Below are positions 11,769 through 25,384 of a stretch of 55,000 bases of DNA, one piece after another. Under the pieces are notes generated by a model that was not told where the DNA came from, did no database searches, and saw only the letters and a program-made list of their open reading frames with translations. Each line of letters begins with the position of its first letter. Within the stretch, counting starts at the first letter, position 1. The position numbers and the translations under genes were made by a program. This DNA comes from Glandiceps talaboti (lineage: Eukaryota > Hemichordata > Enteropneusta > Spengelidae): the NCBI RefSeq assembly GCF_964340395.1, contig NC_135562.1, positions 11,467,043 to 11,522,042 of the forward strand, in the 5' to 3' direction.

Positions 11769-12768
11769 ACCTGATACTGTTAACATTACATGCTAATACA
11801 TTGACCTTTGACCTCATGGATCTTTATTACACCATGTCAGGTGAACACTGGTACTTATAGGTTTTACTCTGACAATTTGATATGTTTTAATAATTAACTT
11901 AATTAATTTAAATATTCACTGTGCTTTATTACACTGTACAGTGATGTGATTTAAATTTTCTAACTATATTTTTATATAAAGCTTATATTTTTGATATTTT
12001 CATAACATGTATTTATAATTTTTATTTATTTTCATGAAGTCATGATTACTCAAACTTTGTATTTATACAAAGAAGTCTTTGTCTACTTGTCTTTGATGAA
12101 ATATTTTAATATTTTTTATACTCTGTGTTATTTATCACAATAAATATATACTTTATTTTTATAATTTGTATATAAATATAAATAAATTCAAATATCGGAT
12201 ACTTTTAACTAATAATGTACAATACTTTTATCTCAGGGATAATTGATTTTATATTTTGATGAGACAGAGTTTATAGTTTTCAATTTTATAAAAATCTTGG
12301 TGCTCCATATTTTCATTTCTTAGTCATATTTCATGCCTTACATATATGGTGGAAATAAACTTGTAAAATCATATTACTTTTTGTTGTCATGGAGATATAT
12401 TTTTGTGGATTGTGTTAGTTTTTGAAGTAAATTTGTCAAGTTCTCTTTTTTACCTGAGCCCAGTATTTTGAATTTTAGAGACTATGTGTACACTTGTTAT
12501 GTTGATATGGTTTGTATGTATTTATACTCAGCTTCCCTTCTGTTATCATAATACACATTATGGAAATAAATATTTGAAGGAAAAGTTGACATTTTTGAAT
12601 TTGTTGTCTGTATTTATTATGAAATGATATGAGTGTAGACAGGTATGGATGACGTCACATTTCAAATAAAATTAAAATTAAAAAGAAACCTATTACTAAT
12701 ACATCCATCTGATCAGGCTGTAATATCCATGAATGTAACTTTGATATATTTACAAATATTTTGAAAAT
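11769..12768 (+). other. NLR-A 3' untranslated and downstream flank
   Basis: AT-rich sequence that stays strongly similar to 53,667-54,980 beside NLR-B. A canonical AATAAA lies at 12,139-12,144, with further A/T-rich signals nearby (ggaaataaac near 12,350). The first few hundred bases are as conserved between paralogues as the coding exon, which suggests recent duplication or conversion covering the 3' UTR. Nothing else is recognised here. Confidence 0.6.
12139..12144 (+). terminator. Candidate polyadenylation signal of NLR-A
   Basis: AATAAA in the context cacaataaatatatac, about 370 bases after the stop codon. The same hexamer in the same context is kept at 54,040-54,045 downstream of NLR-B. 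Confidence 0.5.
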
Positions 12769-13005
12769 TCAACATTTGAGCACAATGAAAGAATTGATAC
12801 CTCCCCTAAAATTCACAGTCTGTTGTGTTTTCATATCTTCAGACATCAGAAATACCGCCAAAGTGTGTCTAGTCTGTCTTGATGGTGAATGATAAACGCA
12901 ATATGAACAGCGCCCCCAACCAGTCAAACCAAAACGAATGTTGACACTTGTTTCATTTAGTGGTTTATGTTCTTCCAGCACATCAGCGATGATATGAATC
13001 AACAT
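12769..13005 (-). other. Unassigned open frame
   Basis: A 78-codon minus-strand frame (starting MLIHIIADVLEEHKPLNETS) partly inside the block whose start is also found at the right edge of the window (54,950-55,000). It has a non-repetitive, protein-like composition, but I recognise no family and see no supporting splice partners. It could be an exon of an unseen minus-strand gene, or chance. Confidence 0.15.
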
Positions 13006-14300
13006 CTAACAACAAATTCATTATTTCACACCGTAATCACATTAAATTAAAATATTTTATGTTGCATAGTAAGGAAAATCAAGTAGAAATGTATAATCTG
13101 TCGTCAACTCTAACAACTTTTCGTTAAAATTCAGTTTTTGTCACTAATCTAGGCTCAGACCATTTTCTATAGTAGCCCTAGTCGTTGTGAACAAGTATTG
13201 GGGACAACTTTTTGGACCTTTGTTAGTGTAACAGGAATAGTGTGCTAGTGATTTTTTTTTTTAAATTAAACCTCTTTTGTTATTGTTATTCTTAGTAAAC
13301 AGAAGATATCGAGTCCAGACGTTTTTATTTTTATTTGTGAATACGAGTGTGTATATTGAACAATTATGGTCGAATATCCAGATGTGCTAAACATAAAGTT
13401 CGTCAACCATTACAACAAACACCCCCTCCCCTCACCTCACTTCATGAGTGTAACTTATTTACTGAGACATATTACATTTGTTACTTTATTACCAACCGCA
13501 CTCTTGTCAAAAATTATGGTTGTTGTGAGGATCTGAATTTTGCCAACATTTTGAAACATGGTACGGAGTAAGACTCAGAGATCTTGGCCACGTCGTTTTC
13601 AGCGCGATTTCGCATTACTACCCACACTACGGGGAAATTTGACGCGATTGCGTTCCATGGTAGCGCGTTCTCATGAATTATTCATGAGCTGGGATAATGA
13701 GACGCGCCATTTTCGAAAGTGTGTATTTGGCGCCGATGCCGGTCGTCATTTTTTTCCCGGACACGGATAATCAGGAAGGAATTCGATCTAATTTTGTCAT
13801 CATTGTGTTAATATATGTTAAAACTATATTTCAGTCGGTTATTTTTCGTTAGAGTTACACTGTAGTGAAAATAGAGGCCTTGAACTGAAGCAGGCCTGCG
13901 CCAGTTCTCGTCTTACTGTATAATGCTTGTTAATTTGCTGCAAAAGGTCCATACAAATTGAAGACGTTACGTAGCATAAGTGAAAAATCGAAAACGATAG
14001 AGTTTTGGTTATTCATGCAATACAGTTACTGTGAAAGTTTTGTGTACATACAACGCAAACTGAAAAAATTGAACCAACGAGTAGAAGCAGGTAACACATC
14101 CACTTTTATAAGGTGTACTACGTGCGTTGTTACGGACGCGTACACTCATGCACTGTCAATGTAAACAAACGTCTTGTCAACTTACAGTGGGCGATCATGC
14201 TTATTCTAGGCATATCACGATGTTAAGATTCATACTGAACAATGTATGTGGTTAGTGTAAATATGTTAGACTTCTTATTCTAATCTTTATGAATATTTAT
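13006..14300. other. Intergenic, includes a CpG-rich stretch near 13,560-13,770
   Basis: No gene recognised. Within 13,560-13,770 CG dinucleotides are clearly denser than in the surroundings (acgtcgttttcagcgcga, gacgcgattgcg, gacgcgccattttcg, ggcgccgatgccggtcg), and there is a perfect 9+1+9 palindrome ctcatgaattattcatgag. In genomes with mosaic CpG methylation such a patch can mark an unmethylated promoter. The small open frame at 13,558-13,770 shows no family resemblance. Confidence 0.3.
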
Positions 14301-14519
14301 TCAATTTCGATTAGGTAAAAACATTGGATACACAAGAGTCTGCCTCCACTGTGCCTTGTCGGGCGTTATTTTGTCGTTCCTCCTCACGGACAGATCCACA
14401 GCTCTCTCTAGGTCATCAAACACACCGTTTAGGTTAATATAATCATCGAACTTACACTGCCTAGGTCTGATTTTGCTTCCCTCAGCTTTCTTTTGATGGA
14501 TGCACTTATTTTCACAGTC
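14301..14519 (-). CDS. Possible terminal coding exon of an unrecognised minus-strand gene
   Basis: Read on the minus strand, 72 codons are open and end in TGA at 14,301-14,303. They have no start codon but a protein-like composition (CKFDDYINLNGVFDD, LERAVDLSVRR, NDKITPDKAQWRQTLVYPMF). An AATAAA overlaps the stop, consistent with a very short 3' UTR. The frame begins just after an in-frame TAA and the candidate acceptor (ctaag) lacks a pyrimidine tract, which is a weakness. I do not recognise the protein. It may be the end of a gene whose other exons I could not find, a decayed exon, or chance. Confidence 0.22.
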   Translation of the reverse strand, partial: DCENKCIHQKKAEGSKIRPRQCKFDDYINLNGVFDDLERAVDLSVRRNDKITPDKAQWRQTLVYPMFLPNRN

Positions 14520-14522
14520 TTA

Positions 14523-16470
<1,948 letters not shown>

Positions 16471-16780
16471 GGTTTCACGTTTACAGTTTGCAAAGAATTC
16501 TTTGTATTCTCTTTTTAATGACGTTTGTATCAATATATACAACTGTAAACAGAACTGAATCTGAAATTTTAACAAGTCATAGACTCATACATGTACATTG
16601 AATGTCATATTTCACGGCAAGGTGTCAAGATGAAAATGATTGAATATTGTTTTATTATATTCAAAAATATATTTAAAAAAAACTAAATGATATAAATATA
16701 ACTGTACTCTTAGTAGACAATATCATCAGTTATGTGATATCACTTTGGAAGAACATAGCATGCACATAAACCAAATAAAC

Positions 16781-17059
16781 ATGTATGTATGTATGTATGT
16801 ATGTATGTATGTATGTATGTATGTATGTATGTATGTATGTATGTATGTATGTATGTATGTGTGTGTATGTATGCATGCATGCATGCATGCATGCATGCAT
16901 GTATGTATGTATGTATGTATGTATGTGTGTGTGTGTGTGTGTGTATGTATGCATGCATGCATGCATGTATGTATGTGTGTGTGTGTGTGTATGTATGCAT
17001 GCATGCATGCATGCATGCATGCATGCATGTATGTATGTATGTATGTATGTATGTCTGTG

Positions 17060-17102
<43 letters not shown>

Positions 17103-17300
17103 ATGCATGCATGCATGCATGCATGCATGCATGCATGTATGTATGTATGTATGTATGTATGTATGTATGTATGTATGTGTGTGTGTATGTGTATGTATGT
17201 ATGTATGTATGTATGTATGTATGTATGTATGTATGTATGTATGTATGTATGTATGTATGTATGTATGTATGTATGTGTGCATGTATGTGGATGTCTGTGT
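16781..17300. repeat. Compound (ATGT)/(ATGC)/(GT)/(GCGT) microsatellite
   Basis: About 520 bases of almost pure alternating purine and pyrimidine. (ATGT)n blocks are interspersed with (ATGC)n, (GT)n and one (GCGT)n block at about 17,072-17,100. The (ATGC)n segments are self-complementary. All six frames tend to be open, which explains the Met-Tyr-Val-Cys and His-Thr-Tyr-Ile open frames. These are artefacts. Confidence 0.97.
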
Positions 17301-18289
17301 GTTAGAAAGATTTATTGAAGAAGACACTCCTGAGTACCGATAACGAATCTAAATAGTCTAAGGCACGAGAGAAAGATATTTTTCTTTAGAAATATTATAT
17401 ATTACTTTGTACTTTCCTGCATATATATATATTTTATATGTTGTTATTACACTAAGCTATAGTTATAAACCTATTTTGAAGTGTACAAATAAAAAAAAAT
17501 AAAAAAAACATAAATATTTCACACCTGTTTTGAAAATATGAAAATAAAATATTTCCAATAAATATTCATAAAAGCAAAGTTGTGAATGTCGTGTCAATTG
17601 TGAGTTGATTAACATTGAGATTGGTAATATGGACATACACACATAAAAAAACTATAAAGTGAGTTGAAGCACAGCTAAACAGTATACATTGCATGTAGAC
17701 TCTCTCACAGTCCTCAGAGCATCGCATCTCTAAAACTTAAAAGGACTATTTTGTAAGTACCATTATCTACTGCATAATTGTACTGTAGGCCCTCATTGAC
17801 TACATAGGGTTAATCATTCATGCGTTGACGTATAACCGCAATGCCCGAGCTCGGAACATCGCATCGCAACAACACAGAGTATCAGAGTAACACATCAACT
17901 CATGATTTAATATTAGCACTATGTAGTCAATATAAGGGCCCGCAGTATGACATTCTGTTCTACTCTATTATATTAGTACAGTTATATTCTAGTACAATTA
18001 TATATACAATGTATTGGTCGGAAAGAGAAAGACATTCGTGCCATGCCATCAGCAGGCACTTATAGGGCTGAACAACATGACGTATCTTACAGTCTGGGTA
18101 GACATCTGTACATACAAAAATAGCTAATAGCAATACTCCCGTGGACTGGTGAGAGAGTCTACATGTATGCAACAAAACATTCAGAGAAATTGATTGTATA
18201 GTGACCTTTGACATTTGGTTACATACACGCATCTCAGATCAGACTACTCTATACCGTCACGGCGTACCTTACAGACTATACCACTGTAG
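17301..18289. other. Intergenic, nothing recognised
   Basis: AT-rich unique-looking sequence with an A-rich run near 17,490. The overlapping frames at 17,841-18,065 and 17,960-18,232 are on opposite strands and neither resembles a known protein. Confidence 0.4.
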
Positions 18290-18297
18290 TGGTGTGA

Positions 18298-18403
18298 CAC
18301 AGGCACTCGAATCAATCTGTATGATTTTGGGGAAAAATGTATAATGAATACATACTATACATTTTTTTTTTAAAAATCATACAGATTGATTCGAGTGTCT
18401 GTG
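18298..18403. mobile_element. 106-bp fold-back MITE with 8-bp target duplication
   Basis: The two arms of about 30 bases (from cacaggcactcgaatcaatc to the mirror at the right end, gattgattcgagtgtctgtg) differ at a single position and flank an A/T-rich loop. The element is bracketed by the direct repeat tggtgtga (18,290-18,297 and 18,404-18,411). An 8-bp target duplication is typical of hAT and P-type transposases. It is too short to code for anything. Confidence 0.85.
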
Positions 18404-18411
18404 TGGTGTGA

Positions 18412-19150
18412 GGTCACATACATAACCTGGAGTTGACAAAAAGACGTTATATTTCAACATGACACGACTGTATTTGCTTCTTAATATTATAGTCTAGTGC
18501 CGTCCGTAGCATCGAATCTCAAGATATTTGCATCCAGACTACTTATTGTAAAACCACTGTGTGATCTGACGTACCGAACTATTTTAATTCACATAGCTCC
18601 ACATAAGTATTATTATTGACAGTCGTCAAGTCTGAGAGTCTTGGAACAACCCGTGTAAGCAGGCGATGTCTGGTGGTATGCAGCTATATGGCCCAAATCC
18701 GGTATTGTCCCGTCTTGACTTGCTACTTGTTGAAGACGTGTGTCGAAGCCCGCCTCCTTGCGGTCGACCGGACAGAATATGTCAATACGTCGAGCCACTT
18801 CCAAAACCCTTTCAAATGCGTTCACAATCCAATTTAAAGTCGATATTGTTGAATTAAAACATCACTAAAAACCTAAAGATCCATTCCAGTTCTGTTTTTT
18901 TTCCGTCAAGGCAAATAAAACGATAACGTTGATCGTTTTTTGTTTATTTTGATTGAGTTACAAGGTAACAGGTGGTTGTAGTAAAGACGTCGTTCTGTAT
19001 GCATGGCTGCACTTCTTGATTGTCCGCATGTATACATTACAGTCAAAAACACTATTTGCATATACATGTATAATATATACACCACAGGCAAGGTCTCGTA
19101 AAAAACTTACATAATTGGTACTTTTTTGTAAATATATTGAGTGTGTGAGA
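18412..19150. other. Intergenic, nothing recognised
   Basis: Unique-looking sequence downstream of the CFAP97D-like gene's 3' end. The opposed short frames around 18,613-18,857 overlap each other and show no recognised domain. Confidence 0.4.
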
Positions 19151-19858
19151 TCAGTAATTCCTCCATTCGTTTCCCCTTCCATTCCATAGCGGATATTTGG
19201 AAATTTTCCCAACCATTCTTTCATGGGTTTTGTATTCCTGGTGTGTCCGCCGCTGATCGTAGTGTGATTCCTGATCTTCTATTCGCCTAAGCAGTTCACG
19301 ATTTTGTTTCAATATTTTCTCCGCAGCTTTGTCACGATTCTTGTAAAACTGACTCTCTGGTTTATATTCAACCAAGCGATTGTCTAAACGTGCCTTTCCT
19401 TCGTCAATAGCGAGCAAGCGATCCAACAGTTTCCGGTTTTCTTCTTGTATTTTCACAGCCCGATCTCGGCTTGCTTTTGTTTTCAACCCCATGTACATGG
19501 AACTGGTCGGCTGCTTATTATCCAGAGTTGATCTTATCCTGGATACTCGATCCTTATCCCGTTGAGCTAACCTTTCCTGGTCCATTTGTAGTTGTTTGAG
19601 TTTCCTCCGCTTGATTACATCGTACGAAGCCATTTTGTTGTCAACAATAGAGCGAGCGTGTTCAATCTTTTTGCGATGACGTTCATATGCCCTTTGCTCC
19701 CAGGGGTCATCTCCATAATAACGGTGATTAAACATTGCAGACGAACAGTGAGAATCGACTACACTGTTCGTGCTCTCGACTTTCTGACGGTGTATTTGGA
19801 ACGCTCTCTCCTTCTCCCTCTCTACAAGAGACTCAATTTCTCTGTGATGTTGTAACAT
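19151..19858 (-). CDS. CFAP97D-like (KIAA1430-like) ciliary protein, single exon
   Basis: An intact 235-codon frame with no intron. The C-terminal half has the family's signature: EENRKLLDRLLAID, then GKARLDN, a Tyr/Ser-rich link, KQNRELLRRIEDQE, then HYDQR...QEYK, matching the CFAP97 domain that small CFAP97D1/D2-type proteins consist of. The N-terminal half holds three imperfect repeats of about 50 residues ending in a VDS/VDN/LDN motif (IHRQKVESTNSVVDS, RHRKKIEHARSIVDN, KDRVSRIRSTLDN). The protein is strongly charged and predicted helical or coiled coil, with no signal or membrane segment. Known members act in motile cilia and sperm flagella; that role is inferred here. The start (aaaatgtt) is the first ATG of the frame. 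D1 versus D2 orthology is not resolved. Confidence 0.8.
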   Translation of the reverse strand: MLQHHREIESLVEREKERAFQIHRQKVESTNSVVDSHCSSAMFNHRYYGDDPWEQRAYERHRKKIEHARSIVDNKMASYDVIKRRKLKQLQMDQERLAQRDKDRVSRIRSTLDNKQPTSSMYMGLKTKASRDRAVKIQEENRKLLDRLLAIDEGKARLDNRLVEYKPESQFYKNRDKAAEKILKQNRELLRRIEDQESHYDQRRTHQEYKTHERMVGKISKYPLWNGRGNEWRNY

Positions 19859-21419
19859 TTTAAATCACCTTAACGTGCTTTCACGTGTCGTCATTGTTAA
19901 AAAAAAGGACAAAATGTCACCGGGGATTTCGATAAGCCGTCCTAAAGCACGTCTTAGCAGTGGTCGCAAGTCCCCTTGTCAGACGTTCACTATGTTGCAG
20001 CTAGTTTTGAACACGAAAGTTTACGGTTTGGTGCACTCACCATGGTGTTCGTTTAGTGACATACAGCTACACCAAATAAGTAGAAGTGCGTAGAATATGT
20101 CAATATAAAGCAGGGCGTCAATATATTAATGAGAAAGCCTTTATTTCTGAATATTTATAGCCCTAGTCGATATTTCTTTTCAGAACACCACAGTTAAAAC
20201 GTGTGTTGGTGCCAGTTTAAAGACGAACGTAAACAGCAGATAACCTCGGAGTTACTACAATCATATACCCTACACGTGTAGGGTCTTATACCATCAACAC
20301 TATGTGAGTCTAGTTTCACGCCTTTTCTCCGCGTAATAATAAAATCCCTTTCGCGTGTTCTATCTTTGAGATTTTTTTAAAGTAGACATGAACAGATAGC
20401 TGCATCCATATTACTAGTAGTTGGTTCTACAACGCCTGCATTTATTAGTAAAAAGTACACAGTTGACAAATATATCAACGTGACATCACATTTAGCAATC
20501 AGCGAATTAGTTAGTTTGTCGTACTATTGAACCATGTTGAATCAAATCCGAAGGCATGCTGTCACACCACTGAATTGAAATTATCCATTCACCTACATAT
20601 CTACGTAAAATAACCCAGTCTAGTAATCAGCTTATGGTATTTAATGTTTTGCAAGCGTATGCAGCTGTGTATCTTTAATGACATTAATTATTTTCAATTT
20701 TAATTACTCGCTCGATTGACTAACAAATTCGAGCTATCATTACGTTAGGCGTTGGATGTTTAAGCCTTCTACCGATAGTCCCGCTTTCATAGCAAGTACG
20801 AGTACGTAAGTAGCGAAAGCAGTCACAGGCTGTCAGTGTACTAGTCTCCGATCCAGGCGGCGGATGATGGTTTTTGAATGCATCAAAATCCCCATCCACC
20901 AGCTGGATGCTAGGCAACCAGTGTAAGTCAATGGAGTACAAGGGCAGAACCTTTATACATCCACGGTACGTTCAAATGGAAATGCGTTATCCCCAAATCG
21001 ATCCAAGGATATGATCCTGGAAAAAAGTATTTTCATTTGATGACGTCATCTACTCGAGCGATACAAGTTTTGCGCAGCTTCTCTAGTATTGTCGTTAACA
21101 GAAGACGTAGTTTACAAATTATTTTGACATTACATTGTACACTGTTATTGATATAAGGCCAATCTTGAGAAACCGTCCCGAATAGCTTTAGCTCCGTTTT
21201 AGGATCACCACACCCATCGGCGCGGCGGGCAGTTCTACTTGAGAAAGTCTGTATTGTGCACCGAAAAAAGAGATTTGCATTACTTTCCAAGTCCTTTTGT
21301 GTGTTATAAATGTAAACCATTCTGTTACAACACCACGGGGAATTTTCTTATTACAAGATCTTAGCTTTGTCTTCTAAAATATTTTATGAAAGAAGGCTTT
21401 AAACCGTAGATAGATTTTT
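19859..21419. other. Intergenic upstream of the CFAP97D-like gene
   Basis: No gene recognised. A perfect 18-base palindrome accctacacgtgtagggt sits at 20,267-20,284, and a related palindrome (gacccttcgtgtagggtc) occurs near 31,368, so it may belong to a small repeat. The minus-strand frames at 20,720-20,941 and 21,033-21,320 resemble nothing I know. Confidence 0.35.
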
Positions 21420-22588
21420 TCCATGCATGATTCACGTAAACCTTTCACATACAGATCTAGAGTCTGTTGCTCCTTCCCCATCTCTCCCCTCTTTCTCCAC
21501 TCCCCTCCCCTTCCCTCCCGCTCCCTCCCTCATTTCATTGATCTATTCAGAGACGTTGCATGTAACTCTCTGTAGGTGAAGTTGGTTATTTATGGTGGAA
21601 ACTGTCCTTACTTCCCTAATACATGTATATAAAATGCACCAACGGTAAAATCAACATCAAATCGGTCAATGTTCCAGGAGAGTTTGTGGGGGTTGGGTTT
21701 ATAATACCAATGGGTATTATAATGCATGCACCTCTTTACCTTTTTGTCTAACAAAAACATGGGTACAGGTGAGGGTAGCCGTTGGAGCTGCAGAGTGGAA
21801 AATAATTATGTGCGTATCACATGAAAAAAAACCCTTATTATTTCACTAATCTCGTCTTTGGGTTACATACAATTATATCCAATGGGAGGCTATTGAATTC
21901 TACGTAGTGTGTAAGCAGAAACAGGTAGATCTCTGAGAACTGAGTTGGTGAAAGGGGTTTCTGATATTTCGAACTTGTTTCTTGGATACACACATTGATC
22001 CTCACATTTCCATGCATGATTCACGTAAACCTTTCACATACAGATCTAGAGTCTGTTGCTCCTTCCCCATCTCTCCCCTCTTTCTCCACTCCCCTCCCCT
22101 TCCCTCCCGCTCCCTCCCTCATTTCATTGATCTATTCAGAGACGTTGCATGTAACTCTCTGTAGGTGAAGTTGGTTATTTATGGTGGAAACTGTCCTTAC
22201 TTCCCTAATACATGTATATAAAATGCACCAACGGTAAAATCAACATCAAATCGGTCAATGTTCCAGGAGAGTTTGTGGGGGTTGGGTTCCAATGGGTATT
22301 ATAATGCATGCACCTCTTTACCTTTTTGTCTAACAAAAACATGGGTACAGGTGAGGGTAGCCGTTGGAGCTGCAGAGTGGAAAATAATTATGTGCGTATC
22401 ACATGAAAAAAAACCCTTATTATTTCACTAATCTCGTCTTTGGGTTACATACAATTATATCCAATGGGAGGCTATTGAATTCTACGTAGTGTGTAAGCAG
22501 AAACAGGTAGATCTCTGAGAACTGAGTTGGTGAAGGGGTTTCTGATATTTCGAACTTGTTTCTTGGATACACACATTGATCCTCACAT
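21420..22588. repeat. 589-bp tandem segmental duplication
   Basis: 21,420-22,009 and 22,010-22,588 are near-identical direct copies, both beginning ccatgcatgattcacgtaaa. The clearest difference is a short deletion in the second copy: ttataataccaatgggtattataa in the first becomes an interrupted palindrome in the second. There is also a one-G difference in the gaaagggg run. No protein is shared or disrupted. The near-identity implies a very recent event or an assembly artefact. Confidence 0.93.
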
Positions 22589-23204
22589 TTCACAACAAAG
22601 GTCTTGTATTGGTGACACACTCACAATGGCACAGTTTGTTTAATTTTGTCATCGTAGCCAAGACAGTTCTAATCCTCTAATTGTACCATGGCTACTAAAG
22701 GGCCAAAGGTAGGTGACACATGCACCACAGGCTTTAGATACGAGAATAGCTTATATAGGTATTATTCTATTGATCACCATTCCAACGTTGTATATCACTA
22801 AGGCTTGCCACTTTGTGCGTACAGTTTTCTGATGTAGTTGCTCCAAGCTGTTTGGTTGGCTAAACTTTGGTTTTCACTGTGACCTTGAAGAAACTACACA
22901 GTTTTCACACCTTGGTGGCAAGAGCGACACATGACATGGGCCATAGGATATGGTCTAAGAACTTTGCCAGAAATTTGCTTACAGTTCATAAATTTAACGT
23001 TTAAAATGTTATCAAAGCAAGTTTATTAGGTTATAGGTGAATTTCTAAAATATGGTATATGGAATCCTTGAATATTAACGTGTAAGCAGTGCACACACAC
23101 ATATGATTGTTAAACAACGATCAGCTGAACACGAACTTAATTGCAGAGGATGTCTGTTTTATAGCAAACGTACGGTTTTTTGTCAGTTGTAAATGCATAA
23201 GAAT
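22589..23204. other. Intergenic, nothing recognised
   Basis: A small ATG-led stretch at 22,688 (atggctactaaagggccaaag followed by gtaggt) could formally be a first exon, but it encodes only seven residues and no partner exon was found. Confidence 0.3.
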
Positions 23205-23271
23205 TAGGCCTAAAAAAGTTGTGTGGTTCCGGTTACCCGACCCCACCCAGTTGTTGACTGCTGCCGACCCT

Positions 23272-23320
<49 letters not shown>

Positions 23321-23590
23321 CACGAAAATTGTGCAGTCTTGCCAGAAGTAGTGGAAGCGGGAACTACCATCAACTTAAGACACTATAAAACTGTTCTTCC
23401 AATCTGTAATGACTGTACATCTGATGAGAAGAAACCAATAACACAGATACTATATGGAAAACAACGGAAAACATAACTACCTGAACTAGACTCTTACACG
23501 TAAAAAACAAAACAAAAAAGAAATCTACCTACCCAACCTATTCTAAATCGTGTAATCAGAACCACACAATTCTTTTATTAGGCCTTATAT
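23205..23590. mobile_element. MITE family 1, copy 3 (best preserved)
   Basis: The left end reads attaggcctaaaaaagttgt followed by gtggttccggttac. The right end reads gtaatcagaaccacacaat followed by tcttttattaggcctta. The terminal inverted repeats are therefore about 33-36 bases with a few mismatches, longer than in the other copies. It contains a pure T run of about 37 near 23,278-23,315. There is no coding sequence. Confidence 0.8.
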
Positions 23591-24345
23591 GTAGTAAGCG
23601 CATGGTTTTTTTGCCAGTTGTACATGCATGAATCTAGATTAATATTTAACATGAAGGTATGATAATAAGATGAAAAAAGGATATATTAAACTAAAAATGG
23701 GTAATATATATACAAAGTAGTAAGTCTGAACATGGACTTCAAATGATGAAACTTATGAATGGACATTTCGGTTACAATTATAACCTGTCTGTCAAACATA
23801 TGCATCACAATTAAGTGTTCGAACTCAGCCTATATACACCAGTGGCGATCGTAAGGTGAACACCACACCACATCACAGGCTCATTACACATTGCACTGCA
23901 ACGATTACACACAAAGTACACTTTCATGTACAAAACACTTGCTTTGTTGGCCTGTTTGTAAAGTGTTCATTGCACGGTAATAACATATAGCCAGCGATAT
24001 GCACACAGATGACTAATTCTAACTGAATGACCTCTCCATTGTATAGCTTAAATCGTCAAACAGAAATGCCTCGCTTTTTGAAAACATTCAGCAAAGGCCG
24101 ATCAATCATAACGCTTCAATAATCACGCGTCGGCAATGAATAGCAATTTATAAACAGGATGAATATTTTACGTTCACGGTGTTAGATAAACGAAGATAAA
24201 GGGAGGGAGGGAGGGAGGGAGGGAGGGAGGGAGGAAAGAATCATTATGATGGAATGAAGGCATTAAGTCAAATAAAGACATAAGAAGATAGAACTTGGGG
24301 ATCACTAAAGTCTAAAGAGAGAGGGAAAGAGCAGACAAACAGATC

Positions 24346-24402
<57 letters not shown>

Positions 24403-24600
24403 GGAATTAGGGGAGGGTCGTATTTGTCACGTTATCTAACTTCCCATAATTTTGTGACTTTGGTAAGTATATGCCACCGGTACCAGTGTTACCTCCCATT
24501 GCTGCCAAATCCAACCACTGCCACTTTTGTACCATGCTATCAGAATATATGTAATTCAGACAAAACATTGCTGATAACTATGTAGTGGATCAATTGTTAG
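23591..24600. other. Intergenic with two microsatellites
   Basis: (GGGA)n at 24,201-24,232 and (ACAG)n at 24,346-24,402. Otherwise AT-rich sequence with no gene recognised. Confidence 0.5.
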
Positions 24601-24739
24601 TCTCACAGGAGTAAAAGGAATACAGCGTGGTAAAATATTAGGGATCATGTGGTGAAGTGGAGATTTTGACCTCGGTGCCGCAAGTGTAGGTATACGTAGT
24701 GCACCCATCTAGTCTTTTGGGAGCTCTGGCCTTCAGCTC

Positions 24740-24960
24740 TGCATATTAGATGCAGTGTCTTTACACAAGACTAATGATGAGAAACACCCAGTGCCTTTAA
24801 AATTATCAATGTGGTGGCAGCGGTGGGACGGAGTCCTCATCCGGGGTCCTCACCACGGATTCTTGGACTCGTGTCCCCTTTTTCAAGTGTGACAGCATGG
24901 ATTGCCCGGCTCTCCCCCTTGTAATTTATGAAGGCTCCTTACGAACTGCAGTCATTAATA
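24740..24960. repeat. Dispersed repeat E
   Basis: The stretch with cagtgcctttaaaattatcaa, ggtgggacgg and gattcttggactcgtgtcccc is related to 42,225-42,400 (gcagtgcctttacacatc, gaggtgggattaaatcc, gattctgggacttatgtc). It is a degenerate dispersed repeat with no coding capacity. Confidence 0.45.
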
Positions 24961-25384
24961 TGATTTTTATGGAAGTATACCATGAAATCGTGGTAGCTTC
25001 TAACTTATGTTGTATGCGAGTTCTGAATACTTTGCATATTATTTCTTATACGCACAGCGCCACCTAGCTACGATCCCGGCATTGGTAATATCTCACGTCC
25101 CCCCCCCCCCCCCTCCATCCCATACCGACTTTTGTACTGTAATGTCGATATCAGAAAATATGATTCAGTCCAGCTCGGAAACTAGACTTTATTCATTTAA
25201 TATATCAGTAGGTATGACGTATCCAACAAGTTCATCAAAGATTGTTTTCTTTGAATGTGTCAAAATGTTCATGAATGTATTTCAGCGATACGTTTGTTTC
25301 TCATGTTTTGGGAGAGCACGGCATACGTACTGATATGCAAAATATTACATGACAATTATACATTGACATCTTTTAATTCAGTGC

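Noticed and set aside
16726-17343. Six overlapping open frames on both strands (MYVC..., HTYIHT...)
   Set aside because: Pure microsatellite translation with no flanking coding signal.
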